NCBI RefSeq assembly: GCF_000732945.1
Contig: NZ_CP008944.1
Coordinates: 900,553-964,552, forward strand
Direction of reading: 5' to 3'
Length of the DNA: 64,000 bases
Source: Corynebacterium atypicum
Lineage (GTDB): Bacteria > Actinomycetota > Actinomycetes > Mycobacteriales > Mycobacteriaceae
Below the pieces are notes generated by a model, which searched no databases, was not told where the DNA came from, and worked only from the letters and a program-made list of their open reading frames with translations. A program made the translations under genes and the position numbers. This document shows, piece after piece, positions 37,632-48,281 of the stretch; within the stretch, counting starts at the first letter, position 1, and the number at the start of each line of letters is the position of its first letter.

Positions 37632-38123
37632 GTGTACTGCCCGTTTTGCCACTGCGACCGCTCCCGCGTCATCGACTCCCGCGGCATCGATGCGGGCACC
37701 GCGATCAGGCGACGGCGCGAGTGCACGAGCTGCGGCGGGCGGTTTACCACCATCGAAAAGGCCGTGCTTTTGGTGGTCAAGCGTAACGGCGTCACCGAAG
37801 AATTCAGCCGCGACAAGGTGATCAACGGGGTCTCTCGGGCCTGCCAGGGCAGAAACGTGCCGGAAGACGCGCTCAAACGCCTGGCTCAGACGGTAGAGGA
37901 GACTGTGCGCGCGCATGGCTCCTCCCAGGTCAACGCCAACGATATCGGCCTGGCCATCCTGGAGCCATTGCGCGAACTCGATGAAGTGGGATACTTGCGG
38001 TTCGCGTCGGTGTACAAGTCCTTTGAATCGGCCGAGGACTTTGAAAAAGAAATCAGACTGCTGCGGCGCAGATCGCGCTCGCGCGACGGCCGTAGGGCAA
38101 TCCCAGGCTGGAACGGGGCCTAG
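37632..38123 (+). CDS. nrdR: Transcriptional repressor NrdR
   Basis: NrdR senses ATP/dATP and represses ribonucleotide reductase genes. The 163-aa product has the N-terminal zinc ribbon CPFC...CTSC (Cys3/6 and Cys31/34 pattern, with [17 protein letters not shown]) followed by the ATP-cone domain ([36 protein letters not shown]). The GTG at 37632 puts the first Cys pair at the usual place. Its last 4 nt overlap the hrpA stop on the opposite strand. No NrdR box is needed here, since its targets lie elsewhere. Confidence 0.94.
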   Translation: MYCPFCHCDRSRVIDSRGIDAGTAIRRRRECTSCGGRFTTIEKAVLLVVKRNGVTEEFSRDKVINGVSRACQGRNVPEDALKRLAQTVEETVRAHGSSQVNANDIGLAILEPLRELDEVGYLRFASVYKSFESAEDFEKEIRLLRRRSRSRDGRRAIPGWNGA

Positions 38124-41100
38124 AGCTTGGCTATGGCGCGCTCGATTTTGCGCCGCGAGACCGAGCCGGCGGTGCCGAGTCGCTGGGCAAACAGGCTCAC
38201 CCGGAATTCCTGGATCAGCCACTGAATCTCCTTGACCCTGCGGTCGCGCCAGGCCGCTTCGCCATACCGGCGCACCGCCTCGGTCAGCTGGTCCTTCACG
38301 GCGGAGACCTCGTCTTGGCGGTAGGCGTCGCGGTCCGGGTCCACGCCCATCTCGCTGAGCCGGATGAGCATCGCCTGGAAATACCTCGGCAAGTGCTTAA
38401 GGTGGCTCATCGCGTGCACGATCACCACCTGCTTGGGCATGAGGAAGGCCAGTTGCTCGCGCAGATCGTCGATCGCCTCGCCTTCCCAGCGCGCCAATTC
38501 CTCGACAACCTCGAGGTAGCTGACCAGCGCCGGGGCTAAGGTGACCACGCTCCGGCGCACCGTGCCGGGCAACTGTTCGCCCACCGTACGGGCCAGCTCC
38601 TCGAAGGCGCCGGGCTCGCGCACGGGACCGCCGTGCGCGAGCAGCAGATCGCGGATCCCGGCTACCCTCGCCTGCTCGACCAAGCCGGCCGCGCCGCCGT
38701 ACGGGAAGTGATCCACTCCTACTCTCTGCTTCAGCGGCAGGCCGCGGGTCATCTCGCGGTCGTTGACACGCAGTCGGGTCATGAGCATCTGGAGCGTCGC
38801 GGTCAGCATCGCCTGGTCGGCGGCGGCGCGGGTGGCGTGCACCTTAACCCCCACGCCGTGCTTCGATACCTCTAGCGCCGGATAGGCGCTGACCACGTGG
38901 CCATCGACGGTGGTCTGGATCTCCGTATCGATCGTGCCCAGGTTCTCCGCGGTCCACTGGGTAACGGCAGCCTTCTCCCCGGTACGCCCTAATTTGCTCA
39001 CGGAGGAACGGATGTAGCTGCGCTGGCGCCGCTGCAGCTCGCGCAGCGACTTATCGTGGTCGATAACGGTGCCGCGCTTGTCTACGGCCCCGAACGTGGG
39101 ACGCAGGTAGTTCGGGAGACGCTCCGGGGCGAAGTCGTCGGCGTCAATGCCGCGGGCACCGAGCTCGCCCAGCGCGCGGGCCAGCTCCTCGGTGACGGTA
39201 CCGCGGGCGGGATCCACGGTTGGGGCCGCCTTGGCCGCGAACGCGGGAGCGGGCACCACCGTGCGGCGCAACGCCTTCGGCAGGGTGCGCAACAGCTCGG
39301 TGAACAATTCCTCGCGCAGCCCTGGCACCAGCCATTGGCACGAGCGCGGATTGACGCTGGCGAGCATAGGCACGGGGATAAGTACCGTCACTCCGTCGTC
39401 GTCCGCGCCCGGTTCGAAGCGGTAGCTTAAACCCAGTTCGATGCCGTCGATGGTGATCGTTTCAGGAAAGTCCTCGGCGCGGACTGCCTCCGCGGCCTCG
39501 GTGAGTAGCTTCTCCGGCTGGAAATCCAGGAACGTAGGGTCTTGGCGGCGTTTCTTCTTCCACCACGAGTTGAAGTGCGCTCCGGTCGTCGCCGTCGCCG
39601 GAACGCGGGCGTCGTAAAATTCGAAGAGCGTGTCGGAGTCGACGACCAAGCCGCGGCGTCGGGCGCGTTCCTCCACTTCGCTGGCCTGCGTGAGCTTTTC
39701 CTGGTTCTCGGTGAAGAACTTCTGGTGGGTGTTCCACTCTCCGTCGACGAGCGCGTGCCGGATAAACATCTGTCGGGCCGCGTCCTGATCCACTTTGTGC
39801 AGGGGTACCGTCCGGTCCGCCACCACGGGCACTCCGTAGAGTGAGGCTTTCTCGTGGACCATCGCAGCAGCTTTCTTCGGCGACCAATACGGCTCGGAAT
39901 ACTGGTATTTGACCAGTCCTGGGGCAGCCTTTTCCACCCACGCCGGGTCGATCCGCGCGACGTCGCGGGCCCACATCGCCGAGGTCTCGACGACCTCTGC
40001 GGCCATGACGAATTCGGGCGGCTTTTTGGCCAGCGCGGAGCCCGGAAAAATCATGAACTTCGTTCCGCGGGTGCCCTGGAACTCACGGCTAGTGCCGATG
40101 CGGGCGCCGATGTGCTGGAGGAGCCCGGTCAACAGACTGCGGTGGATGGCGTCGGCATCGCGTTTGCCCACCACGGTATTCTTCTGCCAGCCCAGGTCCG
40201 CGGTGAGGTCACGCAGCTGTCGAATGAGGTCGCGCCATTCCCTCGAGCGCATGAAGTGGAGGAACTCCTCCTTCATGAGCCGACGCAGGCCGGCCCCCGA
40301 CAGCTCGGCGCGTTTGTCCTCGATGTAGTCCCAGAGCTTGAGGTAGCTCAAAAAGTCGCTGGTCTTGTCCTTAAAGCGGGCGTGCAGCTGGTCGGCCCGC
40401 GCCTGGTGGTCCAGCGGGCGCTCGTGGATATCCCGGATGCTCAACGCGGCGACGATGACGATGACCTCGCTCAGGCATCCCAGCCGGTGCGCCTCGACGA
40501 GCATCCGGGCCAGCCGGGGGTCGACGGGAATGCGGGCCAGGTCGCGGCCCAGTCGAGTGAGCTGAGGCAGCCCGTCGCGTTCGCGGTCAGAAATCGCGCC
40601 GAGTTCGTGGAGCAGCAAGATGCCGTCGCGGATGGCTTTGGGCTCTGGGGGCTCCACGAATGGGAATTCGGCGATGTCGCCGAGGCGCAGCAGCGCCATC
40701 TGCAGGATGACGCTGGCAAGGTTGGTGCGCAGAATCTCCGGGTCGGTGAATTCGGCGCGGGAGAGGAAGTCCTCCTCCGAGTACAGGCGGATGGCGATCC
40801 CCTCGGCGACGCGCCCGCAACGCCCTGAACGCTGGTTGGCGCTGGCCTGCGAGATGGGCTCGATGGGCAGGCGTTGGACCTTGGTGCGCGTCGAATACCG
40901 GGAGATGCGCGCGGTGCCGGTATCGACCACGTAGCGGATGCCGGGAACGGTCAGCGAGGTCTCGGCGATGTTCGTGGCCAGGACGATGCGCCGCGAGGAA
41001 TGCGGGGCGAACACGCGGTGCTGTTCCTGGTTGGATAGCCGGCCGAACAGGGGAGTCACCTCGACCGAGCGCCAGGCCTGTTTTTCGATCGCGGCCTGGC

Positions 41101-42052
41101 AGTCGCGGATGTCGCGCTCGCTGGGGAAGAAGCAGAGGATGTCGCCGGGGCCCTCAGCCATCAGCTCGCGGCAGGCCGCGATCACGCCGTCAACCTGGTC
41201 GGTGCTGACGAGCTTGCCGTCGACCTCTTCGTCTAGCGGCCGGTAGCGGATCTCTACCGGGTAGGTCCGCCCGGAGACCTCGAGGACGGGGGCGGGGTTG
41301 CCGGCGGCGTCGGCAAAGTGCGCGGCGAAGCGCTGCGGGTCGATCGTGGCCGAGGTGATGATCACTTTGAGGTCGGGGCGCCGCGGCAGCAGCCTCTTGA
41401 GGTAGCCCAAGAGAAAATCGATGTTGAGGCTGCGCTCGTGCGCCTCGTCGATGATGATCGTGTCGTAGGCGTTGAGCCAGCGGTCGCGTTGCATCTCAGC
41501 GAGCAAAATGCCGTCGGTCATCAGCTTCACGGCGGTGGCGGCGCCGACGTGGTCGTCGAACCGAATGGCGTAGCCGACGCTCGCGCCGACCTTCTGGCCG
41601 AGTTCTTGGGCGATGCGTTCGGCCACCGTGCGCGCGGCCAGCCGGCGAGGTTGGGTGTGGCCGATCATGCCGCGCCGGCCCCGGCCTAGCTCGAGGCAGA
41701 TTTTGGGGATCTGGGTGGTCTTGCCGGAGCCGGTTTCGCCGGCGATCACTACCACTTGGTGTTCGTTGATGGCAGCGGCGATGTCGTCGTGGCTTGCGGT
41801 AACCGGGAGGTTTTCTGGGAAGGTGATCTCGGGGATGCGACTATCGACGTCGCGTACGCGCTGCGCGGCAGCGTCGAGCTCGCCTGCGATGGCGACGAGA
41901 GCCTGCGGCGACCGGGCCTTTTTCAACCGACGCTGGAACTTTCGGGCGTCGATGAGGGTGAGTTCATCGAGCCGGGAGAAAAGATCGGCGCGGGTCGGGC
42001 CGGCATCCGAGCGGCCCGTGGCCTGGCGGCGGGTGCTATCCGAGGTATCCAT
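38120..42052 (-). CDS. hrpA: ATP-dependent RNA helicase HrpA
   Basis: A 1310-aa DEAH-box helicase of the HrpA type, with roles in mRNA processing and rescue of stalled ribosomes in E. coli. It has Walker [13 protein letters not shown] near residue 104, the DEAH box [14 protein letters not shown], motif III SATID, and motif [10 protein letters not shown]. After the helicase core come the OB-fold domain and the long C-terminal DUF3418 region (from about residue 700). The length is normal for HrpA. It converges tail to tail on nrdR with a 4-nt overlap of stop codons. Confidence 0.94.
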   Translation of the reverse strand: MDTSDSTRRQATGRSDAGPTRADLFSRLDELTLIDARKFQRRLKKARSPQALVAIAGELDAAAQRVRDVDSRIPEITFPENLPVTASHDDIAAAINEHQVVVIAGETGSGKTTQIPKICLELGRGRRGMIGHTQPRRLAARTVAERIAQELGQKVGASVGYAIRFDDHVGAATAVKLMTDGILLAEMQRDRWLNAYDTIIIDEAHERSLNIDFLLGYLKRLLPRRPDLKVIITSATIDPQRFAAHFADAAGNPAPVLEVSGRTYPVEIRYRPLDEEVDGKLVSTDQVDGVIAACRELMAEGPGDILCFFPSERDIRDCQAAIEKQAWRSVEVTPLFGRLSNQEQHRVFAPHSSRRIVLATNIAETSLTVPGIRYVVDTGTARISRYSTRTKVQRLPIEPISQASANQRSGRCGRVAEGIAIRLYSEEDFLSRAEFTDPEILRTNLASVILQMALLRLGDIAEFPFVEPPEPKAIRDGILLLHELGAISDRERDGLPQLTRLGRDLARIPVDPRLARMLVEAHRLGCLSEVIVIVAALSIRDIHERPLDHQARADQLHARFKDKTSDFLSYLKLWDYIEDKRAELSGAGLRRLMKEEFLHFMRSREWRDLIRQLRDLTADLGWQKNTVVGKRDADAIHRSLLTGLLQHIGARIGTSREFQGTRGTKFMIFPGSALAKKPPEFVMAAEVVETSAMWARDVARIDPAWVEKAAPGLVKYQYSEPYWSPKKAAAMVHEKASLYGVPVVADRTVPLHKVDQDAARQMFIRHALVDGEWNTHQKFFTENQEKLTQASEVEERARRRGLVVDSDTLFEFYDARVPATATTGAHFNSWWKKKRRQDPTFLDFQPEKLLTEAAEAVRAEDFPETITIDGIELGLSYRFEPGADDDGVTVLIPVPMLASVNPRSCQWLVPGLREELFTELLRTLPKALRRTVVPAPAFAAKAAPTVDPARGTVTEELARALGELGARGIDADDFAPERLPNYLRPTFGAVDKRGTVIDHDKSLRELQRRQRSYIRSSVSKLGRTGEKAAVTQWTAENLGTIDTEIQTTVDGHVVSAYPALEVSKHGVGVKVHATRAAADQAMLTATLQMLMTRLRVNDREMTRGLPLKQRVGVDHFPYGGAAGLVEQARVAGIRDLLLAHGGPVREPGAFEELARTVGEQLPGTVRRSVVTLAPALVSYLEVVEELARWEGEAIDDLREQLAFLMPKQVVIVHAMSHLKHLPRYFQAMLIRLSEMGVDPDRDAYRQDEVSAVKDQLTEAVRRYGEAAWRDRRVKEIQWLIQEFRVSLFAQRLGTAGSVSRRKIERAIAKL

Positions 42053-42200
42053 ACGAGGCGATCATTCTAGTCGACCCTTGTCGGCTTGCTGCGAAATCCC
42101 GCTCGCTGGGGCCGTCAGGGGGTGCAACTATGGTTGCTTAACAGGGGGATTAAGTTCAGCTACCCTAAAACTGACTGTAGGCCGATCGAGAGGAAACGTG

Positions 42201-43227
42201 ATGACGAACCCGAACGGACCTGGTGACCAGCCCGGCGACCGGGAGCCATTTCCGCAGTATCCGCAGACGAATCACCCCGAAGACCGACCGGGTTTTGGTA
42301 CGGGTGCGAGCTATCCGGGTTATTCTGGGTACGACGGAGACCCGCATGCAGAGGGAGGCTACGGCGCCCCCCGGATACGCCGGCGCAACCGGCGGTTAGG
42401 CGGCAGCGTCGGATAGTGGGTTGCCGCAGCGCCCGACGTCGGGAAAAGTGGCCATCACCGAGGCCATCGGCTGGGGGTTTAAGGCGACCTTCCGCAGTTG
42501 GAAGCTGTGGATCGTTGGTGGAATCATCTTCTACCTGATTGTCTTCGCTACCCCTGCCATCTTCGCCATGCTCGCGGGCATCGGGATGTCGGGTGCAGAC
42601 CCAGCGGCTGCTCCCGCGGCGGATCCGAGCGCTAATCCCGGTAACCCGGTTCTGGATGGCCTGAGTGTGTTCGTCGGGCTGCTTCTTGGCCCGCTGTTGT
42701 ACAACGCCGCGTTGAGGCAGATCAAGCACCCCAAGGTCGGCTGGTCCAGCCTGGTGAAAAACGTAAATTATCTGCCAGTGGTGGGGATGTCGCTCCTTGT
42801 CAGCGCGATCACCAACGTGGTGATATTGCTGGCTTTCTTCGGGGTGCTAGGCCTTGCGGACGTTTCGCTTTTCGGCGGCTTTGATTTCCGCGATGACGCT
42901 GAGATTTTCCACTCGGTCCTAGCGATTCTGGGGGCGCTGCTGGCGATGCTTCTGGTCTCCGTAGTGATCGGCCCGTTCTTTGCGCTGTGGCCTTGGGTGG
43001 TCGCGGATCGTCAGGAGACGTTTGGCGCGGCCATCAGGCGCGGCTTTAAAGCTGGCAAGGCCAACTGGCTGCGGCTGATTGGCCTGAGCGTGCTCATCTT
43101 TCTGCTGTTCCTCGCCGCTGCGTTGCCGCTGGGCCTCGGACTGATCGTGGTCGCGCCAGCCGTCCTCAATGCGCAGGCGCATGCCTACCGTCAGGCGGTA
43201 GGCGAGTCCGTACCAGCGCAGTTCTAG
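42201..43227 (+). pseudogene. Proline/tyrosine-rich polytopic membrane protein gene with frame breaks
   Basis: From ATG 42201 (ribosome site GAGAGGAAA) the product is Pro/Gly/Tyr-rich and ends early at TAG 42414-42416. The body, from LPQRPTSGKVAITEAIGWGF on (TTG 42421), lies in another frame and has five or six membrane segments. Adding one base in the C6 run at 42366-42371 and one in the GGG at 42418-42420 gives a continuous protein of about 341 aa through GAPPDTPAQPAV and IVGLPQRPTSG. Similar membrane proteins with Pro/Tyr-rich N-termini are common in corynebacteria; function unknown. The alternative is an intact shorter protein starting at 42421. Confidence 0.65.
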
Positions 43228-43275
43228 GCGGCTTTTACCGGCCGGGCGTTGACGGCCGGAGGGTAACCACCGCCG

Positions 43276-43313
43276 GGCCTTCTGGGGTTGCTGCCCCAGG
43301 GGCCTGATTTTTT
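43276..43313 (+). terminator. Terminator after the membrane protein gene
   Basis: GGCCTTCTGGGG pairs with CCCCAGGGGCC around a short loop and is followed by a T6 run. Confidence 0.85.
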
Positions 43314-43331
43314 GGGGGGGTGAGGCCGGGC

Positions 43332-44276
43332 TTAGAGCAGCCCGGCGGGCAGCGTGTCCCGGTAGGCCTCGGTGATCAGCGAGCCGAAGTGCTCGAACTC
43401 GTGGGCCCGTGAACTCGACGAGCGGTAGACCAGGCCGACCTCGCGGGAGGCGCTGACGGAATCGGCGAAGGTGGCAATCGCCACCCCAGGCCGGTGGCAC
43501 TCGGCCTCCACGGCGCTCAGCGGCACCAAGGTGGCGCCAAAACCGTTAGCAACAAGCTGCATGAGGGTCGTCAGGCTAGAGGCGCGGGTGATCGCGTTGG
43601 CAGCCTTAGAGGGGTTGACCTCGGCACGGCGGCACAGGTCGATGATCTGGTCGTGCAGGCAGTGGCCCTCGTCGAGCAGGAGCAAGTCGAGATCGTCAAG
43701 GACGCTTAAGGTCAGATCGTGGCGCCCAGCCAGCTCGTGGTCGGCCGGAACGACCACGATGAACTCTTCGGTGTAGAGCGGAAGATCGATCATCCCGGAG
43801 CTTTCCGAGGGCAGTGCCATCAGCGCCAGGTCGAGCTGGCCGTCGCGTAGCCGGCTGAGGAGGTGCGCCGTGCGGTCTTCGACGACGCTGGGTTGAAGCT
43901 CCGGGCACTTCTCGCGCATCGCGGGCAGCAGGGCCGGGAGCAAATAAGGAGCGATGGTGGGGATCATGCCGATGGTCAGCGGGCCGGTGAGTTCTCCGCC
44001 AGCCCCGCGGGAACGGTTGAGAAACGTATCCGCGGCCTCGAGGGTCTCCTTGGCGTACGGCAGGAGAGCCTCGCCGATCGCAGTCACGATGACTTTGCGC
44101 GTTGAGCGCTCAATCAGCTGGACGCCGAGCCCTGTCTCGAGGGCTACGAGCGCCTGCGAGAGCGAGGGCTGGGAGATATGCAGCTTCGTTGCCGCCGTTC
44201 CGAAGTGCTTATTTTCCGCGATGGTGACGAACGTCCGCAGCTGAGCGAGGGTCGGGCGATACTCCTTGTTCGACAT
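43332..44276 (-). CDS. oxyR: Hydrogen-peroxide sensor OxyR (LysR family)
   Basis: OxyR controls catalase, ferritin/Dps and related oxidative-stress genes. The 314-aa product has the LysR helix-turn-helix (FGTAATKLHISQPSLSQALV) and the redox pair Cys206 and Cys215 in EGHCLHDQIIDLC, spaced as in E. coli Cys199/Cys208. ATG 44276 is preferred over 44282 because a minus-strand TATAGT -10 box (44284-44289) lies 7 nt before it. CTAT/ATAG words in the promoter suggest autoregulation. Confidence 0.93.
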   Translation of the reverse strand: MSNKEYRPTLAQLRTFVTIAENKHFGTAATKLHISQPSLSQALVALETGLGVQLIERSTRKVIVTAIGEALLPYAKETLEAADTFLNRSRGAGGELTGPLTIGMIPTIAPYLLPALLPAMREKCPELQPSVVEDRTAHLLSRLRDGQLDLALMALPSESSGMIDLPLYTEEFIVVVPADHELAGRHDLTLSVLDDLDLLLLDEGHCLHDQIIDLCRRAEVNPSKAANAITRASSLTTLMQLVANGFGATLVPLSAVEAECHRPGVAIATFADSVSASREVGLVYRSSSSRAHEFEHFGSLITEAYRDTLPAGLL

Positions 44277-44283
44277 GATCATT

Positions 44284-44337
44284 ACTATAAGCTATCAGCG
44301 AACGATTTGTTATTCCTCACCCCTATAATCGCGATAG
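44284..44337 (-). promoter_or_regulatory. oxyR promoter with OxyR-like half-sites
   Basis: The -10 box TATAGT is at 44284-44289. CTAT-N7-ATAG (44323-44337) and further CTAT words at 44285-44288 and 44292-44295 resemble the ATAG-type quarter sites of OxyR operators with 7-nt spacing. Confidence 0.5.
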
Positions 44338-44343
44338 TGGCGA

Positions 44344-46890
44344 CTACTGAGCGACAAACTCCAGGGAAGCCAACCGGACCTCGCCTGCCGCATCGGAGGC
44401 ATCCAGGTCCACCTCGCCGACAAACGCGAAGGCGCGCTCGTCGTCCGGATCGCGCAACACCTGGCGCACTGGCCAACGACGGTTGGCGCTCGCGTCGACA
44501 ACAAAGTACTCCTTGCCCCGAGCGGCGGGGGAAACGTCCAGCTCATCGTACTCGGCAAAGTACTCGTCGAGTGCTGCCGGAAAATCCGGGGGGCAAGCAA
44601 GATAGTCCGTAGCGGCCATCAGGCGCTCCTCGTCCTCGCGGGAAAACAGCTCCACGAGCCGGAACATGGCGTTTCGCACCATGATGGTAAACGCCCTCCG
44701 GTTGGCGGTCAGCGCGTTCGGATCGCTCACCCCGAAGGCGAGCTCGCGCTCCACAACCTCCTGCGACACCGGCTGGTCCGGATCCGCCATGTGCGCCCAC
44801 TCGTCGACCAAAGACGAATCGACCTGGCGGATAAGCTCGCCCAACCACACCACGATGTCTTCGACGCCCTCGGTGAAAAAGGCGTCTGGCACCGTGTGGC
44901 TCAGGGTGCGCCACGCGTCGGTGAGATAGCGCAGCACCACGCCCTCGGACCGGCCCAGCCCGTAGACCGCGATGAGGTCTGAGAACGTCATCGCGTGCTC
45001 GACCATGTCGCGGACCACCGACTTCGGGGCCACGTCGAACTCGCGGGCCCAGGGTGCGCCCGTCGCATACGTCTCGAAGGCGGAGTCGAGAAGCTCGCGC
45101 AGCGGCTGCGGCCAGGAGACTTCTTCGACCAGCTCCATGCGCTCGGTGTAGTCGACCCCCTCGGCCTTCAGCCGGGCGATCTCCTCGCCGCGGCGCTGCG
45201 AGCGCTGCGCCTGGAGTACCTGCCGAGGGTCCTCGAGGATCGCTTCGATCACGCTGACCACGTCGAGGTCGAAGGTCTCTGCCTCCGGGTCCAACAGCTC
45301 GAGTGCTGCTAGCGCGAAGGGGGACAGCGGTTGATTCAACGCGAAGTCGCGTGGCATGTCCCGGGTGAGCCGGTACCGGCGGCCGGTCTTATCCGGGCCG
45401 TCATCAAGCCGCTCGACTACCTCGGCGGCGATAAGTCCGCGCACGAGCTCGACCGTGGTCAGAATGTCCTTGTTCTGCTTCGCCCGGGTGTCATGGTTAT
45501 CCCGCAGCAGGTGGCGGAAGTGCTCGTAGCCGTCGCCGGGGCGCGCGATGACGTTGATGACCATCGAATTCGAAACCTGAAACTGCGAGCGCATGGGCTC
45601 GCTGGGTGCTTGAAGGAGCCGGTCGAAGGTCTTCTTCGACCAGCCCACCTCGCCGTCGCGCGGGCTCTTCGTCTTCAGCTTGCGCAGCTTCTTTTGATCG
45701 TCGCCGGCTTTGAGCCGCGCGCGGTGGTTCTCGATCTCGTACTCCGGGGCCTGGACGACGACGTAGCCCACGGTATCGAAGCCCGCGCGGCCGGCACGGC
45801 CCGCGATCTGGTGAAACTCCCGTGACTTCAGTACGCGCTGGCGGCGGCCGTCGAACTTGGCCAGGCCGGTCATCAGTACGGTGCGGATCGGCACGTTGAT
45901 GCCCACGCCGAGGGTGTCCGTGCCGCAGATGACCTTCAGCAGGCCCGTCTGGGAGAGCCGCTCGACCAGGCGTCGATATTTAGGCAGGAGGCCGGCGTGG
46001 TGGACGCCTATGCCGCGGCGCACGAGTTTCGAGAGGATTTTGCCAAAGCTGGTAGTGAATCGGAACGAGCCGATCTCCTCGCGCAGCCGTTCTTGCTCCT
46101 CCTTGGTCACCAGGTTCAAGCTCGTCAGAGCCTGGGCGCGCTCGGTGGCTTCGCGCTGGGAGAAGTGGACCACGTAGATCGGCGCGCGGCCCTTGTCGAG
46201 CAGCTTCTCGATGGTCTCGTGCACCGGGTCGAGCGCGTAGGAAAACTCCAGCGGCACCGGTCGCGGGGCGTCCGCGCCCACCAGGCTCGTGGCCCGGCCC
46301 GTGCGCCGGCTTAAATCCTCGCGGAGGGCAGTCGTGTCGCCGAGGGTCCCGGACATGAGGAGGAACTGGGTGTGCGCGAGCTCGAGGAGCGGCACCTGCC
46401 AGGCCCAGCCGCGCTCCGGGTCGGAGTAGTAGTGGAACTCGTCCATCACCAGCTGGTCGACGTCGGCGCTCGCGCCGTCGCGCAGCGCGATGTTTGCCAC
46501 GATCTCCGCGGTGGCGCAGATGATAGGGGCATTGCCGTTCACCGTGGCGTCGCCAGTCATCATGCCCACGTTGTCCGGCCCGAAGACGTCGCACAGTGCG
46601 AAGAACTTCTCGCTGACCAGCGCTTTGATGGGGGCTGTGTAGAAGCTGCGCTGTTTGCGCTCGAGCGCGGTAAAGTGCGCGGCGATGGCCACCATGGACT
46701 TGCCCGAGCCGGTCGGGGTGGCTAAGACGACGTTATCGCCGGCGACGAGCCCCAGGGCCGCTTCTTCTTGGGCGGGATAAAGCTCGATTCCCCGCGTGCG
46801 GGCCCAGGAGACAAACGAGTCGAAGATCGACTCGTCGACGAGGCTTTCCGGGACCTCGTCGAGGTCGGGTAGCAGCTGCGCAAGATTCAC
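44344..46890 (-). CDS. DEAD/DEAH-box helicase with DUF3516 C-terminal domain
   Basis: The 848-aa protein is a superfamily 2 helicase: Q-like GIELYPAQEEAAL, Walker A ATPTGSGKS, motif II VMDEFHYY (DEFH), motif III MSGTLGD, and motif VI HQIAGRAGRAGFD. The C-terminal half (from about residue 480) is the actinobacterial DUF3516 region. It resembles Ski2/Mtr4-like RNA helicases, so an RNA role is likely but unproven. I choose GTG 46890 because TAGGGT (46898-46903) is exactly 7 nt upstream; ATG 46920 lies beyond the promoter. oxyR lies downstream with its own promoter. Confidence 0.88.
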   Translation of the reverse strand: MNLAQLLPDLDEVPESLVDESIFDSFVSWARTRGIELYPAQEEAALGLVAGDNVVLATPTGSGKSMVAIAAHFTALERKQRSFYTAPIKALVSEKFFALCDVFGPDNVGMMTGDATVNGNAPIICATAEIVANIALRDGASADVDQLVMDEFHYYSDPERGWAWQVPLLELAHTQFLLMSGTLGDTTALREDLSRRTGRATSLVGADAPRPVPLEFSYALDPVHETIEKLLDKGRAPIYVVHFSQREATERAQALTSLNLVTKEEQERLREEIGSFRFTTSFGKILSKLVRRGIGVHHAGLLPKYRRLVERLSQTGLLKVICGTDTLGVGINVPIRTVLMTGLAKFDGRRQRVLKSREFHQIAGRAGRAGFDTVGYVVVQAPEYEIENHRARLKAGDDQKKLRKLKTKSPRDGEVGWSKKTFDRLLQAPSEPMRSQFQVSNSMVINVIARPGDGYEHFRHLLRDNHDTRAKQNKDILTTVELVRGLIAAEVVERLDDGPDKTGRRYRLTRDMPRDFALNQPLSPFALAALELLDPEAETFDLDVVSVIEAILEDPRQVLQAQRSQRRGEEIARLKAEGVDYTERMELVEEVSWPQPLRELLDSAFETYATGAPWAREFDVAPKSVVRDMVEHAMTFSDLIAVYGLGRSEGVVLRYLTDAWRTLSHTVPDAFFTEGVEDIVVWLGELIRQVDSSLVDEWAHMADPDQPVSQEVVERELAFGVSDPNALTANRRAFTIMVRNAMFRLVELFSREDEERLMAATDYLACPPDFPAALDEYFAEYDELDVSPAARGKEYFVVDASANRRWPVRQVLRDPDDERAFAFVGEVDLDASDAAGEVRLASLEFVAQ

Positions 46891-46932
46891 GCCTTTCACC
46901 CTAGCGGGTCGCTGGCGCAAGCCTCGGCGGGT

Positions 46933-47892
46933 CTACTCGGGCGAGGAGCCTTCGCCGGGACCACCGGATTGCTCGTCGATTTGGGCTAAGAACCGCTCAA
47001 ACTCCTCGCCGAGCTCCTCGCCGGTGGGGATGGCGGCCTCCCCGGGCATCACGGCGCGGGGATTGTCGGCCCGATACTTCTCGACGGCGTCGTCGTACTG
47101 CTCCTCCAAAGCCTGGACCACCTGGCGTACTTCGGCCGAATCGCTCGTCTGCTCCGCGAGCTGCTCGGCCACCTTGCGGCTGTCCTGCTCTAAGGCGCGC
47201 AGCGGAAGATCCAGTTGGGCGTTCGACGCCACGGAGCGCAGCAGGTTGAGCATGGCCTCAGGGTAGGGCGAGGCGGCGACGTAGTGCGGCACGTGCGCGG
47301 TGTAGCCGGCGACCTCGCGGCCTAAGTTGGCCAGGGTGCGCTCGATGTTCAGCGCGGCAGCGCCCGGCACGACGACCTTGCCATCGAAGCGGTACATGTC
47401 CCCGACAAGCCGCGGCGAGTTGCCGTGGGCGGAGACGATGAGCGGGCGGGTGTGCGGCACGGTCATGGGTGCTGCATACAGGCAGATCGTTCGCGCCACC
47501 TGATAGCGCTCGGCAAGCTCGCCGACGGCGCGGCTAAACGCGTTCCAGCGCATGTCCGGCTCGGGGCCCGAGAGCAGCAGGAAGGACCTGCCCTGGCCGT
47601 CGCGCAGCACGCGCATCTCCAGCTCGAGCTCCGCCGCCGAGATGATCTCGTGTTCTTCCATCGTCACCGGCGGGCGGCGCGAACGAAAGTCGATGAGTTC
47701 GTCGGTATTAAACGAGGCGAGCAGGCGGTTGTCCAGTGCGGCGAGCAGGTGCTCGGCGATGCCTTCGACGGCCTGGCCGGCGTCAGCGTAGCCGTGCAAG
47801 GCGACAATCAAGGTCGGCCCGTCTTGCTGGGAGCCCCGAATATCCGGGGTTGGGTATTCCAGCTCGTACATCTGACGCTCTTCGTCGTGCAT
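46933..47892 (-). CDS. PAC2 family protein
   Basis: The 319-aa protein contains the PAC2 (proteasome-assembly-chaperone-like) domain over about residues 5-250, with MYELEYPTPDIRG, ALHGYADAGQAVEGIAEHLL and AAPMTVPHTRP typical of the actinobacterial members. A charged helical C-terminus follows (EEQYDDAVEKYRADNP; ELGEEFERFLAQI). No proteasome genes are near and corynebacteria lack 20S proteasomes, so the role is unknown. ATG 47892 with an AAGGAGG ribosome site gives the family length. Confidence 0.87.
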   Translation of the reverse strand: MHDEERQMYELEYPTPDIRGSQQDGPTLIVALHGYADAGQAVEGIAEHLLAALDNRLLASFNTDELIDFRSRRPPVTMEEHEIISAAELELEMRVLRDGQGRSFLLLSGPEPDMRWNAFSRAVGELAERYQVARTICLYAAPMTVPHTRPLIVSAHGNSPRLVGDMYRFDGKVVVPGAAALNIERTLANLGREVAGYTAHVPHYVAASPYPEAMLNLLRSVASNAQLDLPLRALEQDSRKVAEQLAEQTSDSAEVRQVVQALEEQYDDAVEKYRADNPRAVMPGEAAIPTGEELGEEFERFLAQIDEQSGGPGEGSSPE

Positions 47893-48281
47893 GCTGCGCC
47901 TCCTTGATCTTTCGTGCACCCAGCCGCGTGCGCTCCCGGGAAACCAGACGAGCAAGTCAATCGGCCTACCCCGCGCCAACAATTCGAGGGGACCTTCGCG
48001 GCTTATTACCTATAACGTTTGAGTGCCCGGAAACCTTCCCGGCCGCCACCGTCTTCCTCGCGCAGTGCGGACGAAGAGACCGAAAGCTCGCTGACGGTGC
48101 CGGACGTGCCACTGACACGGCCCGCAGGGCACTGGCGTAAGGGCCCATTCTAGCGGCAGGCGGACCGCGAGGGGAAGCACGAGCCGGGGCGGTTGTGGAT
48201 AACTACCGGCTTTCCACACTCGGGGCAGTTTTCAGGTCTTCTACCGGCAGCAGGAGCCAGGCCGCCGGCATGCTCGGGCAC
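47893..48281. other. Intergenic region upstream of the DUF4192 gene (389 nt)
   Basis: No strongly supported gene. It holds the divergent leaders of the PAC2 and DUF4192 genes, CTATAAC-like sequence near 48011-48017, and a weak 43-codon minus-strand frame (48150-48281) with a CPECGKPVV zinc-ribbon-like start. Confidence 0.5.
48150..48281 (-). CDS. Possible 43-aa zinc-ribbon-like small protein
   Basis: From GTG 48281 the frame encodes a short protein with NCPECGKPVVIHNR and a second pair GSCFPSRSAC, that is C-x2-C followed by C-x6-C. The first pair looks like a zinc knuckle. No ribosome site is evident and the frame abuts the start of the opposite-strand DUF4192 gene. It may be chance in GC-rich DNA. 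Confidence 0.2.
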   Translation of the reverse strand: MPEHAGGLAPAAGRRPENCPECGKPVVIHNRPGSCFPSRSACR

